Source of the DNA: JANNRW01 sp031401815
GTDB taxonomy: Bacteria > Desulfobacterota > Desulfuromonadia > Geobacterales > DSM-12255
Direction of reading: 5' to 3'
DNA: 6,357 nucleotides
Assembly (NCBI GenBank): GCA_031401815.1
Contig: JANNRW010000207.1
Location: forward strand, 1-6,357
Positions 5,723 to 6,357 of this stretch are shown here, piece after piece. Position numbers and translations under genes: made by a program. Numbering within the stretch: position 1 is the stretch's first letter; each line of letters begins with the position of its first letter. The notes below the pieces were generated by a model. The model saw only the letters and a program-made list of their open reading frames with translations. It had not been told where the DNA came from and ran no database searches.

Positions 5723-6357
5723 ATGACGTACCGGACAAAGTTGTGGCTGTTGCCACTCCTCACTGTTGTGCTGGCAGCCTGCGGCAGCGACAAGGCAGGC
5801 TCGGGCAGCGGCAATGCTGTCTCGGCATCGCAGGGGTGCATAACCGGCGAGTGCCATGCAAAAACCACGTCTAAAGTTACCGGCGATAAAATAGCCGATG
5901 AGTGGAATGCATCAGTACATAAAACCCTGAACGTAGCCGGCTGTATGGACTGTCATTCTCACGCTCACAATAACAGTTGCACTTCATGCCATGGTGGCGG
6001 GTTGCCCGGTAATTCGGGGGCAGATAAAAATAATACCCCATGTTATCGCTGCCATGATGATTTTTCAACCGTTGATAAGGGTCAGTTGTCCCTTGACTGG
6101 CAACATCTGTCGGCAACTAAGTTCAAGCTCATGACCAGCGGTACGCTTGCAAATAACTTTGACTCAGCAGGCTATGCAGTACTGCGTGGAACTGCTTACG
6201 AATCAAAGTGCAACTGGTGTCACAACCCCCATAATAACAATCTCACGGAACAGCATATGGAGTGGGGCACCGGTGCGGAGACACTCATCGCGCAGAACCC
6301 CGGCAATATCACGACGTGGCGCACCGATCACGACGGCAAGCTGCGCCTGGCCGGCAG
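5723..6357 (+). CDS. Multiheme c-type cytochrome lipoprotein (3' end cut off by window edge)
   Basis: Open from the ATG at 5723 to the right edge: 211 full codons, no stop. Residues 1-20 form a lipoprotein signal peptide (MTYRTK, then a hydrophobic run ending in the lipobox LAAC with Cys20). A Gly/Ser-rich tether follows, so the mature protein should be lipid-anchored, probably at the outer membrane. Five heme c motifs are visible: an atypical CITGECH (C39, CX4CH), then CMDCH (C74), CTSCH (C86), CYRCH (C107) and CNWCH (C163), the last followed by NPHNNN. Spare His residues such as 66, 80, 82, 128, 170 and 178 could be axial ligands. The spacing between hemes four and five (about 55 residues) indicates a folded domain rather than a heme-packed chain, and more hemes probably follow beyond the window. 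The expected role is surface or outer-membrane electron transfer, as for other Geobacter-type lipoprotein cytochromes. I do not recognise the specific family member. Confidence 0.9.
   Translation, partial: MTYRTKLWLLPLLTVVLAACGSDKAGSGSGNAVSASQGCITGECHAKTTSKVTGDKIADEWNASVHKTLNVAGCMDCHSHAHNNSCTSCHGGGLPGNSGADKNNTPCYRCHDDFSTVDKGQLSLDWQHLSATKFKLMTSGTLANNFDSAGYAVLRGTAYESKCNWCHNPHNNNLTEQHMEWGTGAETLIAQNPGNITTWRTDHDGKLRLAG

Noticed and set aside
5626..6116. Minus-strand ORFs opposite the lipoprotein cytochrome
   Set aside because: The plus strand carries a perfect ribosome binding site, lipobox and heme motifs in one open frame; the minus-strand ORFs have none of these.

Overview
The window most likely comes from a dissimilatory metal-reducing bacterium of the Geobacter/Desulfuromonas group (Desulfuromonadota). 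This is inferred from two different multiheme c-type cytochromes flanking ordinary biosynthetic genes, one of them a lipoprotein, and from moderate GC content. No rRNA or other taxonomic marker is present, so the placement is by gene style only.

Layout. Positions 1-719 (minus) hold the N-terminal 239 codons of a secreted cytochrome with at least ten CXXCH heme motifs; the gene runs off the left edge. Positions 834-3897 (minus) hold a compact biosynthetic operon, transcribed purM, purN, thrC. It starts at a near-consensus sigma70 promoter (3944-3972). PurM and PurN are purine-pathway enzymes and ThrC makes threonine. purN and thrC overlap by 4 bp (ATGA). purM and purN are joined by a short degenerate heptanucleotide repeat that contains both the purM stop and the purN start. 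Divergent from purM is rimI (plus, 4035-4511), a GNAT acetyltransferase with its own good promoter (3997-4025). That promoter lies so close to the chosen start that the mRNA may be leaderless. rimI converges on, and overlaps by 26 bp, a minus-strand gene (4486-5577). This encodes a free-standing protein resembling the N-terminal, non-catalytic part of phosphotransacetylase (BioD-like P-loop domain plus DRTGG-type region). Positions 5578-5722 are an AT-rich divergent intergenic region. From 5723 (plus) a lipoprotein multiheme cytochrome with five heme motifs so far, the first an atypical CX4CH, runs off the right edge.

How it fits together. The core is housekeeping: purine and threonine synthesis plus ribosomal protein modification. 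The two cytochromes are separate transcription units, probably serving periplasmic and outer-surface electron transfer. I see no mobile element, CRISPR array, tRNA or rRNA, and no stretch over 300 bases without a gene. No clearly new multi-gene system is visible. The points most worth a second look are the heptad repeat at the purM/purN junction, the probable leaderless rimI transcript, the orphan phosphotransacetylase-like regulator domain, and the heme architecture of the two cytochromes.
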